Numbered from the stretch's first letter, positions 1 to 9,826 are shown. The stretch: 64,000 bases of DNA from Phormidium tenue FACHB-886 (GCF_014764505.1 NZ_JACXWX010000020.1:1-64000); one strand, 5' to 3'. Numbers and translations are program-made. The notes: generated by a model not told the origin, from the letters alone.

Positions 1-3000
1 TAGGCAAAATCCATGCGGCTCATGTCATCCACAAAGACATTAATCCTGGCAACATTGTCTATAATCCAAGGACTAGCGTTGTCAAAATCATCGATTTTGG
101 CATTGCCACTCGCTTCAGTCGCACCAATCCCACATTCAAAAGTCTCCATCTTCTAGAAGGAACCCCTGCATACCTGTCGCCAGAGCAAACCGGGCGAATG
201 AACCGGATGCTCGACTATCGCACCGACTTTTATTCACTGGGTGCAACCTTCTACGAACTGTTGACGGGACAATTGCCGTTTCCCACTAAAGATCTCCTAG
301 AGCTAGTCCACTGCCACATTGCCAGACCGCCGATTCCTCCGCATGAATTAAACGCAACGATTCCCCAACCTGTCTCAGATCTGATTTTGAAACTGATGGC
401 AAAGAATGCGGAGGATCGCTATCAAAGTGCTTGGGGCATCAAAGCAGATTTAGAACGCTGTGCCCAGCAACTGGCAGAAGTGGGTTTAATTGAACCTATG
501 CCATTGGGTCTGCAAGATGTTTCCGAGCAGTTCCGTATTCCTCAAAAACTGTATGGGCGAGAAGCGAAGATCTCAGCATTATTGGCGGCATTCGACAGGG
601 TGGCAGGGAATGAGGGAGTAGGGGAATGGGGAAGTGGGGGAGCAGAAGAAGACATTACCCTACCACCGCATCGTGAAATGATGCTGGTCTCTGGTTACGC
701 TGGCATCGGCAAAACAGCATTGGTACAGGAACTCCATAAACCGATCACCGCAAAGCACGGCTATTTTATCTGGGGTAAATTTGACCAATTTCGGCGCAAC
801 ATTCCCTACAGCGCCATTGTGAATGCCCTGCAAAAGTTAGTGCAGCAACTCTTGAGCGAACCGGATGAGCAGTTGCAACAGTGGCGATCGCGTCTACTCA
901 ATGCTTTGGGAAGCAACGGGCAAATCATCATTGATGTCATCCCCGAAGTTGAGTTCATTATTGGCAAGCAGCCGCCTGTGCCCAAAGTTGGAGCAGCTGA
1001 GGCACAGAATCGCTTCAATCTCACGTTTCAAAGGTTTGTGCGGGCGTTTTGTGCAAAAGAGCATCCCCTGGTCATTTTCTTAGACGATCTACAGTGGATC
1101 GATTCTGCGACGTTGAAGTTAATCGAACTCATCTTACTGGATGAGCAAATTCAGTATCTGCTTTTGATCGGAGCTTACCGAGATAACGAACTGACTCCAG
1201 CGCATCCGTTGGTCTTAACGCTAGAGAGCCTGCGAAAAGGGGGAGCAGTATTTCAGGAAATCATCCTGACTCCTTTAACGCTGGAACCGTTGAGTCAACT
1301 GATAGCTGAGACATTACATCACAATCCTGATATCGTTCGTTCCCTAGCTCAAGCTGTGTCACGTAAAACCGAGGGCAACCCTTTCTTTGTGGGTGAGTTT
1401 TTGAAGCTGCTGCATAGCGAAAACCTGTTAACCTTTGATGCCCAACAGTTGAGTTGGCAGTGGAACCTAGCAGAGATTGAAGCTCAAGATATCACCGATA
1501 ATGTGGTGGAGCTGCTGCTGCGTCAGTTGCAGAAATTGCCGGAAGCAACACAGCAAACTCTCTGCATCGCGGCTTGTGTTGGGTCTGAGTTTGATTTAGA
1601 AACGTTGGCGTTTAGCGCAGAGCGCAACTCCGAAGGAACCGTTTGCGAAAAATCACCGAAAGCAATTTTCCAGGATTTATTAGCAGCAATACAAGCGGGA
1701 TTAATTCAACCTCTGTCTGACTTGGACGAAGACTTGTTGGTTCAAGAGTATAAGTTTCTGCACGATCGCGTTCAGCAAGCGGCTTATGCTTTGATTGATG
1801 AATCGCAGAAACAGGTTGTTCATCTGCAAATCGGTCGCAATTTGCTCGAAAAAACTTCACCAGAGCAACGATCCGATCGGCTGTTTGAAATCATCGATCA
1901 TCTCAATCAAGGACTTAAGCTAGTCACTGCTCGATCAGAACGAACTGAAATTGCCAGATTGAATTTAATGGCAGGTCAGAAAGCAAAGGCAGCGACGGCT
2001 CATGAAGCAGCTTTTAAGTATTTCACGACAGGGATTCAAATTCTCGATACAGAGAGTTGGCAGAGTGAGTATGACCTGACCTTAGCGTTGTACTCAGAAG
2101 CAGCAGAAGCGGCGTATCTGCAGGGTTGCTTTGATGAGATGGAACAGTTGGTAGAAGTGTTACTTGATCGTGCCAAAACAGTGGTTGACAAAGTGCAGGC
2201 TTACGATAGCAGAATCCAAGGATATTTGTCACAGGGCAACCTGAAAGAAGCACTCAAAATTGGCTTGGAAGTGTTGAAGCTTCTGGGAGTGATTTTACCA
2301 GAAAATCCAAGTGAGTTAGATGTTCGAGGCGGATTGGAGTCAACGGCGGCACTACTTGCTGAACGAGAAATTGAAGACTTGATTAATTTACCAGAGATGA
2401 CTGCACCAGAACCGCTAGCAGCAATGTCAATCCTAGCGAGTATAGGGCCTGCTGCATTCATAGTATCACCAGCACTGGTGATACTGATTAATTGCAAAAT
2501 GGTGAATTTATCAATCACCTACGGTAATGCTATCTGGTCACCGATGTATTATGCTGCCTACGGATTTGTTCTGTGTGGAGTTGTTCAAGACATTGAACTC
2601 GGCTATAAATTTGGTCAATTGGCTCTTACCTTGGCAGAACGATTGAATACCAAAAAAGGCAAGGTTAAAGCATTACACGTATTTAGTTACCATGTTATGC
2701 ACTGGAAAGTACATCTTAAGGAGACGATACCACTGCTGGTTAAGGCTTATCAGGAAGGAGTGGAAACCGGAGACTTTGAAACCGCTGGTTATGCTGCATA
2801 TACCGTGTGCCACCACTCGTTTTTCGTCGGTGAGGAACTCACCCAACTGGAACAGAAAACGGCAACCTATAGCAAAGCGGTTGATCGAATCAGACGGGAA
2901 AGCCCCTCGACTTGGCTTGCAATCGTGTGGCAGACCATTCTTAATTTGTTAGATCGGTCTGCGAATCCCAGTCGCTTAGTTGGTCGGGTGTTTAATGAAG

Positions 3001-5993
3001 AGGAGGCGTTATCACACGCTATTGCAGTTAAAGATGGAACTGCAATTCAAATGCTCTATTTGCACAAAGTCATACTGTTTTATCTATTTGAAGAACACCA
3101 TCAAGCTGTACAGACTGCTGTTTTGGCAAGGAAACATTTTGAAGAAGTGACAGCAATAAAGTTTTTACCTGTATTCTGTTTCTACCATTCTCTAGCGCTT
3201 TTGAGCCTATTGCTCGATGCTTCAAACTCTGAAAAAGTAGCTTGGCTAAACTGTGTTAGCTCCAACCAAGAAAAGGTGAAGAAATGGGCAGAACACGCCC
3301 CAATGAATTATCTACATGAATTTTATCTAGTCGAGGCAGAGAAAGCGCGAGTCTTAGGGCAGTTTCTTGAGGCTGAAGAGTTTTATGAACGGGCGATTCA
3401 AGGAGCCAGAGAAAATGAATATATCCAGGAAGAGGCGTTAGCATACGAATTGGCTGCAAAACATTATCTAGCGCGAGGTCTGGAAAAGATTGCTCAGCTC
3501 TACATGAAAGAAGCACACTACTGCTATGAAAGATGGGGCGCAACTGCTAAAGTCAAAGATTTAGAAAAACGCTATCCACAGCTACTCAATTCCAACCTGA
3601 TTCGGCAATCAAACTCAATCTTGACCGCTAAAACGATCCTTCATCCGACTGCGGCAATCGATTTGGCTGCGGTAATGAAAGCAGCTCAAGCTCTTTCAGA
3701 AATAATCCATCTCGATCAATTGATCGCCACATTGATGCAGGTGGTAATCGAAAGTGCAGGAGCCGAAACAGGCGTTCTAGTGCTCCTAGAAGACGATCAA
3801 CTCACTGTGGTGGCTCAGTGCAGTGGAAGTAGACAGTGCAACCTGGAAAAGATCGCTGTTACTGACTGTGCAACGATTCCTGTCCCCGTCATTTACTCAG
3901 TAGAACGTACTCAAGAAACTCTAGTGTTTGATGATGCAGTCAGTGAACCATCTTTTTTGACTGATCCTTATATTCAACACCAACAGACGCGATCGCTCCT
4001 GTGTATGCCAATTCTCAAGCAAAATCAGCTTGTCGGCATCCTTTATTTGGAGAACAATCTCAGTACCGGAGTGTTTACCCGCGATCGCTTACAAGTCCTC
4101 AAACTGTTGATGGCTCAGGCAGCAATTTCACTGGAGAATGCTCGGTTATATGAACAGTTAGCAGACTATACCGAAACATTGGAAAGGAAGGTAGAAGAGC
4201 GAACTCAATCCCTACAGCAGGAAATCGCTGAACGTCTACAGACCGAAGCCGCATTGAGACAAAGTGAAGCGAATTATCGCAACCTGCTACAAACCGCGAA
4301 TTCCGTTATCATTCGCTATGATTCGCAAGGACGAATTCGATACATCAACGATTATGGGGTGAAACTCCTGGGCTATGAAGAACATGAGATTTTAGGGCGA
4401 ACCCTATTTGAAACCATTGTTCCAGACATCGAAACCTCTGGACGCGATGTCAAACCCCTTGTCCATGATTTACTTCGCAATCCTCAATCGTACCCGCAAG
4501 GCGAGGGGGAAAACCTGTGTCGAGACGGACGGCGAGTTTGGATGTCCTGGTCGAATCAAGCCATCTTCAACGAACAGGGAGAGGTCATTGAAATCTTATC
4601 GGTGGGCAATGACATCACCCAGCGTAAACAAGCAGAAGAGGCTTTACAATGCAGTGAAGCTAAATTCCGAGCTATCTTTGCAAACTCCCAGGTTGGCATC
4701 TACCGCACCCGCATCGGTGATGGGTTAATTCTCGATGCCAATCAATGCTTTGCCAATCTATATAGCTTTGACTCACCAGAGGAGATCATTGGGATTGAAC
4801 ACACCGCAGGCTACTATGTCAATCCCAGCGATCGCCAACAATTCCTTGAGTTGCTGAAGCAGGATGGGGAAGTGCGAAGCTTTGAAGCACAGCTGCGAAA
4901 ACGAGATGGGACATTGTTTTGGGGACTTTTTTCTTCTTATCTGAATGCAGCTGATGACTACATTGAAGGGGTGATTGCGGATATTAGCGATCGCAAACAG
5001 GCAGAAGCCGCGCTGCAAGCCTCTGAAGCAGAACTGCGAGCGCTCTTCTCAGCCATTCCCGATCCGCTGTGTGTTTACAATGCTGAAGGGCAAGTGATCA
5101 ACGCAATCCCAGGAAATCCATCCTATGGAGAGGAGTATATAAAGGAATATATTGGTAAAACACTGCATCAACTCTATGCCAAGGAACAAGCTGATGAATT
5201 CCTGAATTATATTCAGCAGGTGGTGAAAACCCAACAAGTACTCACCGTTGAATACACTGAATGCCAGTGGATAGCTGGACGAGAAGTCTGGTTTTCGGCT
5301 CGCATTGCCCCGATTCGGCACGAACAGGTGATTTGGTTGGCGCGAGACATTACGCTGCAAAAGCAAGCAGAAGCAGCCTCAATTTTAGAGGAGCGCAACC
5401 GCATGGCACGCGAAATTCACGACACACTCGCTCAGTCGTTTACAGGCATTTTGGCTCAGGTCGGAGCCGCAAAACAGGTGCTAACGGATGATGTAGAAGC
5501 AGCTCAGGCACATCTAGACCTGATCAAAGAATTGGCGCGAACTGGACTGGCTGAAGCACGGCGATCGGTCGTCGCGCTGCGTCCTCAGCTTTTGGAAGAA
5601 GGCAATTTACAGAGCGCTCTCCATCGTCTTGTCGCTCAGACTAGAGCTGCCGCAATGGATACCACTTTGCACTATGAGATTGAGGGTGCAGTATATTCTC
5701 TACCGACTGAAGTCGAGAATAATCTACTGCGGATGGGGCAGGAAGCATTAACCAATGCGATTAAACATGCCAATGCCGACGAAATTCGAGTGGAGCTAGT
5801 CTACGATCGCGATCAGGTTTGCTTGCGTGTGAGAGACAATGGGCAGGGCTTTGGAGTGGGGAGTATTCCATTCCCTGAGGGTTTTGGCTTACTCGGCATG
5901 AGCGAACGGGCAGAGCGCATCGGCGCACAACTGACGATTGGAAGTCAACCTGGGCAGGGAACAGAGATTACTGTCACCGTCAATCGGAAGTAG
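1..5993 (+). CDS. Hybrid Ser/Thr kinase - AAA ATPase - GAF - PAS - histidine kinase (5' partial)
   Basis: The reading frame is open from base 3, so the first in-frame ATG at 198 is internal: upstream codons give the kinase catalytic loop HKDINPGN, the IDFG motif and GTPAYLSPEQ. Order from there, counting residues from that ATG: end of the protein kinase domain; AAA ATPase with Walker A GYAGIGKT (about 165) and Walker B VIFLDDLQWID (about 293); a long helical TPR-like middle; GAF (about 1165-1320); coiled linker; three PAS domains (about 1355-1725); HisKA_3 with phospho-acceptor His in REIHDTLAQ (about 1741); HATPase with the N box (NAIKHA) and G box (DNGQGFG). The architecture is a common large signalling protein of filamentous cyanobacteria. 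The NarL/DegS-type kinase end predicts a LuxR-type partner, and one lies 7 bp downstream, though it is broken. The stimulus is unknown. Confidence 0.95.
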   Translation, partial: GKIHAAHVIHKDINPGNIVYNPRTSVVKIIDFGIATRFSRTNPTFKSLHLLEGTPAYLSPEQTGRMNRMLDYRTDFYSLGATFYELLTGQLPFPTKDLLELVHCHIARPPIPPHELNATIPQPVSDLILKLMAKNAEDRYQSAWGIKADLERCAQQLAEVGLIEPMPLGLQDVSEQFRIPQKLYGREAKISALLAAFDRVAGNEGVGEWGSGGAEEDITLPPHREMMLVSGYAGIGKTALVQELHKPITAKHGYFIWGKFDQFRRNIPYSAIVNALQKLVQQLLSEPDEQLQQWRSRLLNALGSNGQIIIDVIPEVEFIIGKQPPVPKVGAAEAQNRFNLTFQRFVRAFCAKEHPLVIFLDDLQWIDSATLKLIELILLDEQIQYLLLIGAYRDNELTPAHPLVLTLESLRKGGAVFQEIILTPLTLEPLSQLIAETLHHNPDIVRSLAQAVSRKTEGNPFFVGEFLKLLHSENLLTFDAQQLSWQWNLAEIEAQDITDNVVELLLRQLQKLPEATQQTLCIAACVGSEFDLETLAFSAERNSEGTVCEKSPKAIFQDLLAAIQAGLIQPLSDLDEDLLVQEYKFLHDRVQQAAYALIDESQKQVVHLQIGRNLLEKTSPEQRSDRLFEIIDHLNQGLKLVTARSERTEIARLNLMAGQKAKAATAHEAAFKYFTTGIQILDTESWQSEYDLTLALYSEAAEAAYLQGCFDEMEQLVEVLLDRAKTVVDKVQAYDSRIQGYLSQGNLKEALKIGLEVLKLLGVILPENPSELDVRGGLESTAALLAEREIEDLINLPEMTAPEPLAAMSILASIGPAAFIVSPALVILINCKMVNLSITYGNAIWSPMYYAAYGFVLCGVVQDIELGYKFGQLALTLAERLNTKKGKVKALHVFSYHVMHWKVHLKETIPLLVKAYQEGVETGDFETAGYAAYTVCHHSFFVGEELTQLEQKTATYSKAVDRIRRESPSTWLAIVWQTILNLLDRSANPSRLVGRVFNEEEALSHAIAVKDGTAIQMLYLHKVILFYLFEEHHQAVQTAVLARKHFEEVTAIKFLPVFCFYHSLALLSLLLDASNSEKVAWLNCVSSNQEKVKKWAEHAPMNYLHEFYLVEAEKARVLGQFLEAEEFYERAIQGARENEYIQEEALAYELAAKHYLARGLEKIAQLYMKEAHYCYERWGATAKVKDLEKRYPQLLNSNLIRQSNSILTAKTILHPTAAIDLAAVMKAAQALSEIIHLDQLIATLMQVVIESAGAETGVLVLLEDDQLTVVAQCSGSRQCNLEKIAVTDCATIPVPVIYSVERTQETLVFDDAVSEPSFLTDPYIQHQQTRSLLCMPILKQNQLVGILYLENNLSTGVFTRDRLQVLKLLMAQAAISLENARLYEQLADYTETLERKVEERTQSLQQEIAERLQTEAALRQSEANYRNLLQTANSVIIRYDSQGRIRYINDYGVKLLGYEEHEILGRTLFETIVPDIETSGRDVKPLVHDLLRNPQSYPQGEGENLCRDGRRVWMSWSNQAIFNEQGEVIEILSVGNDITQRKQAEEALQCSEAKFRAIFANSQVGIYRTRIGDGLILDANQCFANLYSFDSPEEIIGIEHTAGYYVNPSDRQQFLELLKQDGEVRSFEAQLRKRDGTLFWGLFSSYLNAADDYIEGVIADISDRKQAEAALQASEAELRALFSAIPDPLCVYNAEGQVINAIPGNPSYGEEYIKEYIGKTLHQLYAKEQADEFLNYIQQVVKTQQVLTVEYTECQWIAGREVWFSARIAPIRHEQVIWLARDITLQKQAEAASILEERNRMAREIHDTLAQSFTGILAQVGAAKQVLTDDVEAAQAHLDLIKELARTGLAEARRSVVALRPQLLEEGNLQSALHRLVAQTRAAAMDTTLHYEIEGAVYSLPTEVENNLLRMGQEALTNAIKHANADEIRVELVYDRDQVCLRVRDNGQGFGVGSIPFPEGFGLLGMSERAERIGAQLTIGSQPGQGTEITVTVNRK

Positions 5994-6000
5994 CATCACG

Positions 6001-6627
6001 ATGAGCCAAGCCACAACCATTCGAGTTCTAATTGCAGACGATCATGCCATTTTTCGGCAAGGATTAGCCACGATTATTAACCGTGATCCAGAGATGCAGG
6101 TGATTGCCCAAGCTGAAAATGGGGAACAGGCGATCGCGCTATTCGGAGAACACCAACCGGATGTCACGCTCATGGATCTGCGAATGCCGGAAGTGGAAGG
6201 AGTTGCCGCTATCGGTGCAATTTGTGCGACGGCTAAATCGGCTCGGATTATTGCACTGGCTACGTATGATAGCGACGAAGATATCTATCGGGGATTGCAG
6301 GCAGGCGCAAAAGATATCTATTGAAAGAAACGAACCTGACGAGCTTCTAAATGCCATTCGTACCGTTCATCGGGGGCAGAAGTACATTCCGCCTGATGTG
6401 GGAGCAAAGTTAGTACAGCGGCTCAGCAATCCAGAACTGAGTGAACGAGAACTGGCGGTGCTCCGTTCACTGGCTCAGGGGATGAGTAATGCCGATATTG
6501 CGACTGCTTTGAGCATCGGTGAAGGCACTGTTAAATCTCATGTCAACCGGATTTTGAAAAGTTAGATGTTAGCGATCGCACTCAAGCGGTGATTGTTGCT
6601 GTTAAACGCGGCATTGTGAATTTGTAG
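6001..6627 (+). pseudogene. NarL/LuxR-type response regulator, frameshifted
   Basis: Starts at the ATG at 6001, 7 bp after the sensor kinase stop, so it was the cognate regulator. The receiver domain reads well (RVLIADDHAIFRQGL, phospho-acceptor in VTLMDLRMPE) until about 6312, where AGAKDIY runs into TGA at 6322. A second frame carries on with DELLNAIRTVHRGQKYIPP and the LuxR helix-turn-helix (LSERELAVLRSLAQGMSN, TVKSHVNRIL), then stops at 6563. A third frame gives KLDVSDRTQAVIVAVKRG and ends in TAG at 6625. Compared with the family sequence AGAKGYLLKE(T)xPDELL, three single-base losses (near 6313, 6336 and 6555) explain the shifts. It is either a true pseudogene or the product of consensus indel errors. 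Confidence 0.85.
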
Positions 6628-6649
6628 GATGTACTTTCAATCGAATTCG

Positions 6650-6776
6650 GATTCTAACTTAAGTTAGAGCCAGCCTTATACTTTGCGATGGCACGGTTAC
6701 TCTATCAATTTGTACTGTAAAAGCGTTAACTCACTATAGACGACGGCTTGAAAGCAATCTCCTATATTGAACTTAT
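6650..6776. repeat. 127-bp dispersed repeat, copy A, with 12-bp palindrome
   Basis: Matches 10344-10470 over its full 127 bp without gaps; by hand count 108 of 127 positions agree. It contains the perfect palindrome TAACTTAAGTTA at 6655-6666 and the conserved core CAATTTGTACTGTAAAA. It ends 93 bp before the start codon of the isochorismatase remnant at 6870, a similar distance to that of copy B from the DsbA-like gene. A shared promoter/operator leader is the simplest reading; a dead mobile element is the alternative. Confidence 0.75.
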
Positions 6777-6869
6777 TCCGAAAGAAGCTGAGTACTAGAA
6801 CTGGACACGCCCCAGATAGCTAGGAAAAAACGACATTGATTGAATTTGAATCAAAAAGGATACAAACCC

Positions 6870-6995
6870 ATGAGCAACACCATCGACACAATGATCGATC
6901 CCAACGATGCCGTACTGCTACTGATTGATCATTAGAGCGGACTCTTCCAACTTGTGCGTGACATTGAACTCCCAGTCCTCCGCGCCAATACCACC
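6870..6995 (+). pseudogene. Isochorismatase-family cysteine hydrolase, N-terminal remnant
   Basis: From the ATG at 6870 (AAGGA 9 bp upstream) the frame reads MSNTIDTMIDPNDAVLLLID, then His and a TAG at 6933, and continues in frame with SGLFQLVRDIELPVLRANTT. That is the N-terminus of the isochorismatase-like hydrolase family, where the TAG position is normally Gln (CAG to TAG). Only about 42 codons survive; the catalytic Lys and Cys regions are gone, and the sequence runs straight into the leader of the GMC oxidoreductase gene. The remnant marks a deletion next to the transferred block. Confidence 0.65.
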
Positions 6996-7044
6996 CCAGT
7001 GTGCGGCATGTGCCGTGCGGAGAAGACCTTACAGGAGTAATGAA

Positions 7045-8610
7045 ATGAAAGGCAATCAAACAATCAACGCAACACAACAGAGCCGCCGAGACTTTGCTGG
7101 GCGCGCTGGCCGAGCAGAGTTTGACGTCATCATCGTCGGTGGTGGATCCGCCGGCGCAGTGCTGGCCAATCGCCTGAGTGCTGATCCATCTCGCCGTGTC
7201 TTGCTGATCGAAGCGGGCAAGGCCTATCCCCCAAACGCCTATCCCGACCCAGTCCGCCGCCAGGACCTAATGGGTGGCGATCCGCAGCACGACTGGGGCT
7301 TTTACAGCGAGCCTGGCGTGCTGGGCAGAAGGCTTCAGCTCAACCGCGGCAAGGTGCTGGGTGGCTCGTCTGCCATCAACGGTGCAGTGGCGATGCGGGT
7401 GCCGAAATACGACCACGATCGCTGGGCCAAGGCGCATGACCTCGACGCCTTGAACTGGCAAAGCTCGCAGGCCTTCTATCGTTCGCTGGAGCGTACCTCC
7501 GGCACTGGCGGCGACGGCCGCGACGGCTGCGTCCCCATCCACCAGCTCGGCAATGAAGAAGTGTCTGACCAGCATCGCGACTTCATCGCGTCGGCACTGG
7601 CTGCGGGCTACCAGCGCACATCGGGTTTTACGACGGGGCAGCCGCTGGGCGTTGGTCCCTATGTGATGAATACCCGCATGGGTGTGAGGCTTAACACAGG
7701 AATGACTTTGTTGGGCGATGCGGTGCGCGCCCGACCTAATCTGACCATCCGCGACGAGACGCTGGTCGATGCCGTGTTAGTGGAGCATTGCCAGGCCCAA
7801 GGCGTCCGACTGGCTGACGGGGCGATCATCCTAGCCGGTGAAATCATCCTTTCAGCGGGCACCTATGTCAGCCCGGCGATCCTGATGCGTTCCGGCATTG
7901 GCCCCTCTGAGGTGCTGCGAGGTCTTGACATCCCGGTCGTGTCCGAGCTGCCGGTCGGTCGCCGTCTACAGGATCACCCGATGGTTCCGACCGTCTGGTC
8001 GATTCGCAAGGAAGCAGTAGGCCTTCCGTATCCACCCATCGGCGCAATGCTGTGGACGGCATCCAACCACGCGACGAACGGCGAGGCAGATCTGAACATC
8101 AGCACCGCGACCCTGCCCGACGGTGGGCAGACTTCCGACGGCGCGATGTTCCTGCTGTTCGCTGCGCTCGTGAGACCGCGTTCCGTGGGTTCCCTCACCA
8201 TCGCCAGCCGCGATCCCTATGCTGCGCCCATCATCGATCTCGGCTTCCTGACGGACAGCGGTGACCGCGAGCGATTGGTCGATGGTGTCGAAGTCATCCG
8301 GAACATTGCGCGTCAGCAGCCTTTTGCCGATATGGTGGGTGCAGAACTGGCACCGGGCGCGGCAAAGAGCGACCGCGCTTCGATCAACGCCGCGCTCGCG
8401 GCCTCTGTGCAGAGCTATCAGCATCCGACCTCCACTGTACCTATGGGCGGACCGCGCGATGCCGGGGCCGTGGTGGATATTGACGGACACGTTCGTGGCG
8501 TCAAGAGCCTGCGAGTCGTCGATGCCTCGATCTGGCCTGACGTGCCCTCCGTCGCAACGGCTTTCCCGACCATGATGCTGGCCGAAAGCATCGCTGCCCG
8601 GATGGACTAA
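7045..8610 (+). CDS. GMC-family FAD-dependent oxidoreductase
   Basis: Predicted flavoprotein alcohol dehydrogenase/oxidase of the glucose-methanol-choline family, 521 residues, the usual length. The ATG at 7045 is chosen because AGGAG lies 7 bp upstream and a Rossmann FAD motif VGGGSAG follows at residues 31-37, with the second flavin signature GKVLGGSSAINGAV further on. The C-terminal active-site part has HPTSTVPMGG, keeping the catalytic His, and ends DASIWPDVPSVATAFPTMM. In most family members the second catalytic residue is Asn or His in an NTNAPT-like stretch; here it reads VATAFPT. The gene is visibly richer in G and C than its neighbours and lacks their cyanobacterial character, so transfer from a high-GC bacterium is likely. 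The substrate is unknown. Confidence 0.93.
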   Translation: MKGNQTINATQQSRRDFAGRAGRAEFDVIIVGGGSAGAVLANRLSADPSRRVLLIEAGKAYPPNAYPDPVRRQDLMGGDPQHDWGFYSEPGVLGRRLQLNRGKVLGGSSAINGAVAMRVPKYDHDRWAKAHDLDALNWQSSQAFYRSLERTSGTGGDGRDGCVPIHQLGNEEVSDQHRDFIASALAAGYQRTSGFTTGQPLGVGPYVMNTRMGVRLNTGMTLLGDAVRARPNLTIRDETLVDAVLVEHCQAQGVRLADGAIILAGEIILSAGTYVSPAILMRSGIGPSEVLRGLDIPVVSELPVGRRLQDHPMVPTVWSIRKEAVGLPYPPIGAMLWTASNHATNGEADLNISTATLPDGGQTSDGAMFLLFAALVRPRSVGSLTIASRDPYAAPIIDLGFLTDSGDRERLVDGVEVIRNIARQQPFADMVGAELAPGAAKSDRASINAALAASVQSYQHPTSTVPMGGPRDAGAVVDIDGHVRGVKSLRVVDASIWPDVPSVATAFPTMMLAESIAARMD

Positions 8611-8716
8611 GAGAAGTACGCAATCAGTGAAAGCAACCCCGCCCGAAAGAGCGATAGCTCTGAGATTTGCCGCAGGGGTAAGTCAACATCATCAACCCCA
8701 ACTTGGACACAATCAC

Positions 8717-9202
8717 ATGAAACAAGATCATCTCACAAGCGACGTCACGCTCGCCACCGCTGCACCCGCACACACGCAAGAGGCTGGCAAGGGTCTGACC
8801 GCAGCGCAATTGCTGAAGCGCAGTCTGGACACTTTCCTAGCCAAAGATATTAAGGGCTGGGCTGAACTCTGCGACGAAAACGTCGTCGTCGAATTCCCCT
8901 TCGCGCCCGACGTGGCGTCCAGAAAGCTGGTGGGCCGAGCGGCTATCTACGAGTATTTGAAGAACTATCCCAGCGTCATTGACGTGCAGCGGACTCCCAC
9001 GTTGAAGATCATCGCTACCGACGACCCCAGCATGGCCATTGCCGAATGGAGCGTCTCAGGCCGGGTGATCAGCAACGGCAATCCCTATGAAATGAGCTAC
9101 GCCACGTTTGTGACTGTCAAGAATGGGTTGATCGTCAATTACCGCGAGTACTGGGACCCGATGGTGTTCATGGCAGCCATGAGCGGCGCAAAGTTCTGGT
9201 GA
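8717..9202 (+). CDS. NTF2-like / SnoaL-type protein
   Basis: A 161-residue protein of the SnoaL/ketosteroid-isomerase-like fold: LLKRSLDTFLAKDIKGWAEL, then the cone-forming strands with VVEFPFAPD, GRAAIYEYLKNYP, AEWSVSGRV and NGLIVNYREYWDP. Members act as small isomerases, cyclases or dehydratases, or only bind ligands; the reaction cannot be told from sequence. The frame is open from 8627 with a GTG there, but the ATG at 8717 gives the length expected of the family. It follows the GMC gene by about 100 bp, has the same GC-rich composition, and its last codons overlap the truncated pirin gene. Confidence 0.85.
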   Translation: MKQDHLTSDVTLATAAPAHTQEAGKGLTAAQLLKRSLDTFLAKDIKGWAELCDENVVVEFPFAPDVASRKLVGRAAIYEYLKNYPSVIDVQRTPTLKIIATDDPSMAIAEWSVSGRVISNGNPYEMSYATFVTVKNGLIVNYREYWDPMVFMAAMSGAKFW

Positions 9203-9640
9203 CCTTGGCGAGTTGCTAAAACCGTTCGTGTTCCTTGACCTAGCCAGTTTTGATGCCACTGTGGGGAACCAAGGGTTCCCCATACACCCGCACTCCGGCA
9301 TCGCGACGCTGACGTTCATGACTCAGGGTAACTTTCGCTATGTGGACACGACTGGTCAGCAAGGCGTTTTGGCGGCTGGCGGTGTTGAATGGATGAAGGC
9401 AGGAAACGGCGTGTAGCAATCGGCACCCCCGTTGGCGACACGCAGGTTAAAGGCTTCCAGATCTGGATCTCCTTGCCCGCTGCGGAAGAAAACACGCCTG
9501 CGCAAAGCATCTACCTGGCTCCGTCCGACGTGCCGCAGGAAGGGCCTGCGCGGGCGCTATGGCGAGGCGAAAAGCCCTATCAACGCACTGGCGCAGATGA
9601 CATACCTCTCCGTCTCCATGCGTCGTAGCCAATGCTTGAA
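9198..9640 (+). pseudogene. Pirin-family protein, truncated and frameshifted
   Basis: In the frame of 9201 the sequence reads GDLGELLKPFVFLDLASFD, then HPHSGIATLTFMTQG and GVEWMKAGNGV before TAG at 9414. These are conserved pirin cupin blocks. A second frame resumes with GTPVGDTQVKGFQIWISLPA and IYLAPSDVPQEGPAR, and a third with GRYGEAKSPINALAQMTYLSVSM. So there are two frameshifts, about 25 N-terminal residues are missing and the C-terminal cupin is cut. The 5' junction lies inside the last codons of the NTF2-like gene, which shows that a deletion joined the two genes. Pirins are quercetinase-like or redox-regulatory cupins; this copy cannot be functional. Confidence 0.75.
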
Positions 9641-9691
9641 TTTCTGTTGACTTTCCATCGCAATATATTCAAAGGAATTTACGTTGATTGG

Positions 9692-9826
9692 CTACGGATT
9701 GTTGCGATCGCGCAGCGTGTGAATAGCACGTATCGCCTTTTCCAACCAATCTAAATAAGTCTGTTCCCGTTGCTTCACTAAGTCCAAAATCAGTCGATGC
9801 AATTCTTGTTCACGCGATGCAGTCGG
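9692..9826 (-). pseudogene. C-terminal gene fragment, family unknown
   Basis: On the minus strand a frame free of stops leads to TAG at 9692-9694 and encodes a helical, charged tail with the segments LHRLILDLVKQREQTYLDWL and ALRAIHTLRDRN-like residues (IRAIHTLRDRNNP at the end). It lies back to back with the gene at 9817. Its composition and the GCGATCGC within it look native. I do not recognise a family. The call rests only on coding-like sequence, so it may be chance. Confidence 0.3.

Noticed and set aside
2023-2518. Minus-strand open frames inside the sensor kinase
   Set aside because: The plus frame is a continuous recognised multidomain protein; the minus frames have no family features or ribosome-binding sites.
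7966-8490. 174-codon minus-strand frame opposite the GMC gene
   Set aside because: GC-rich genes produce long antisense frames; the composition is Arg/Ser-rich with no motif, and the plus strand is a clear GMC enzyme.
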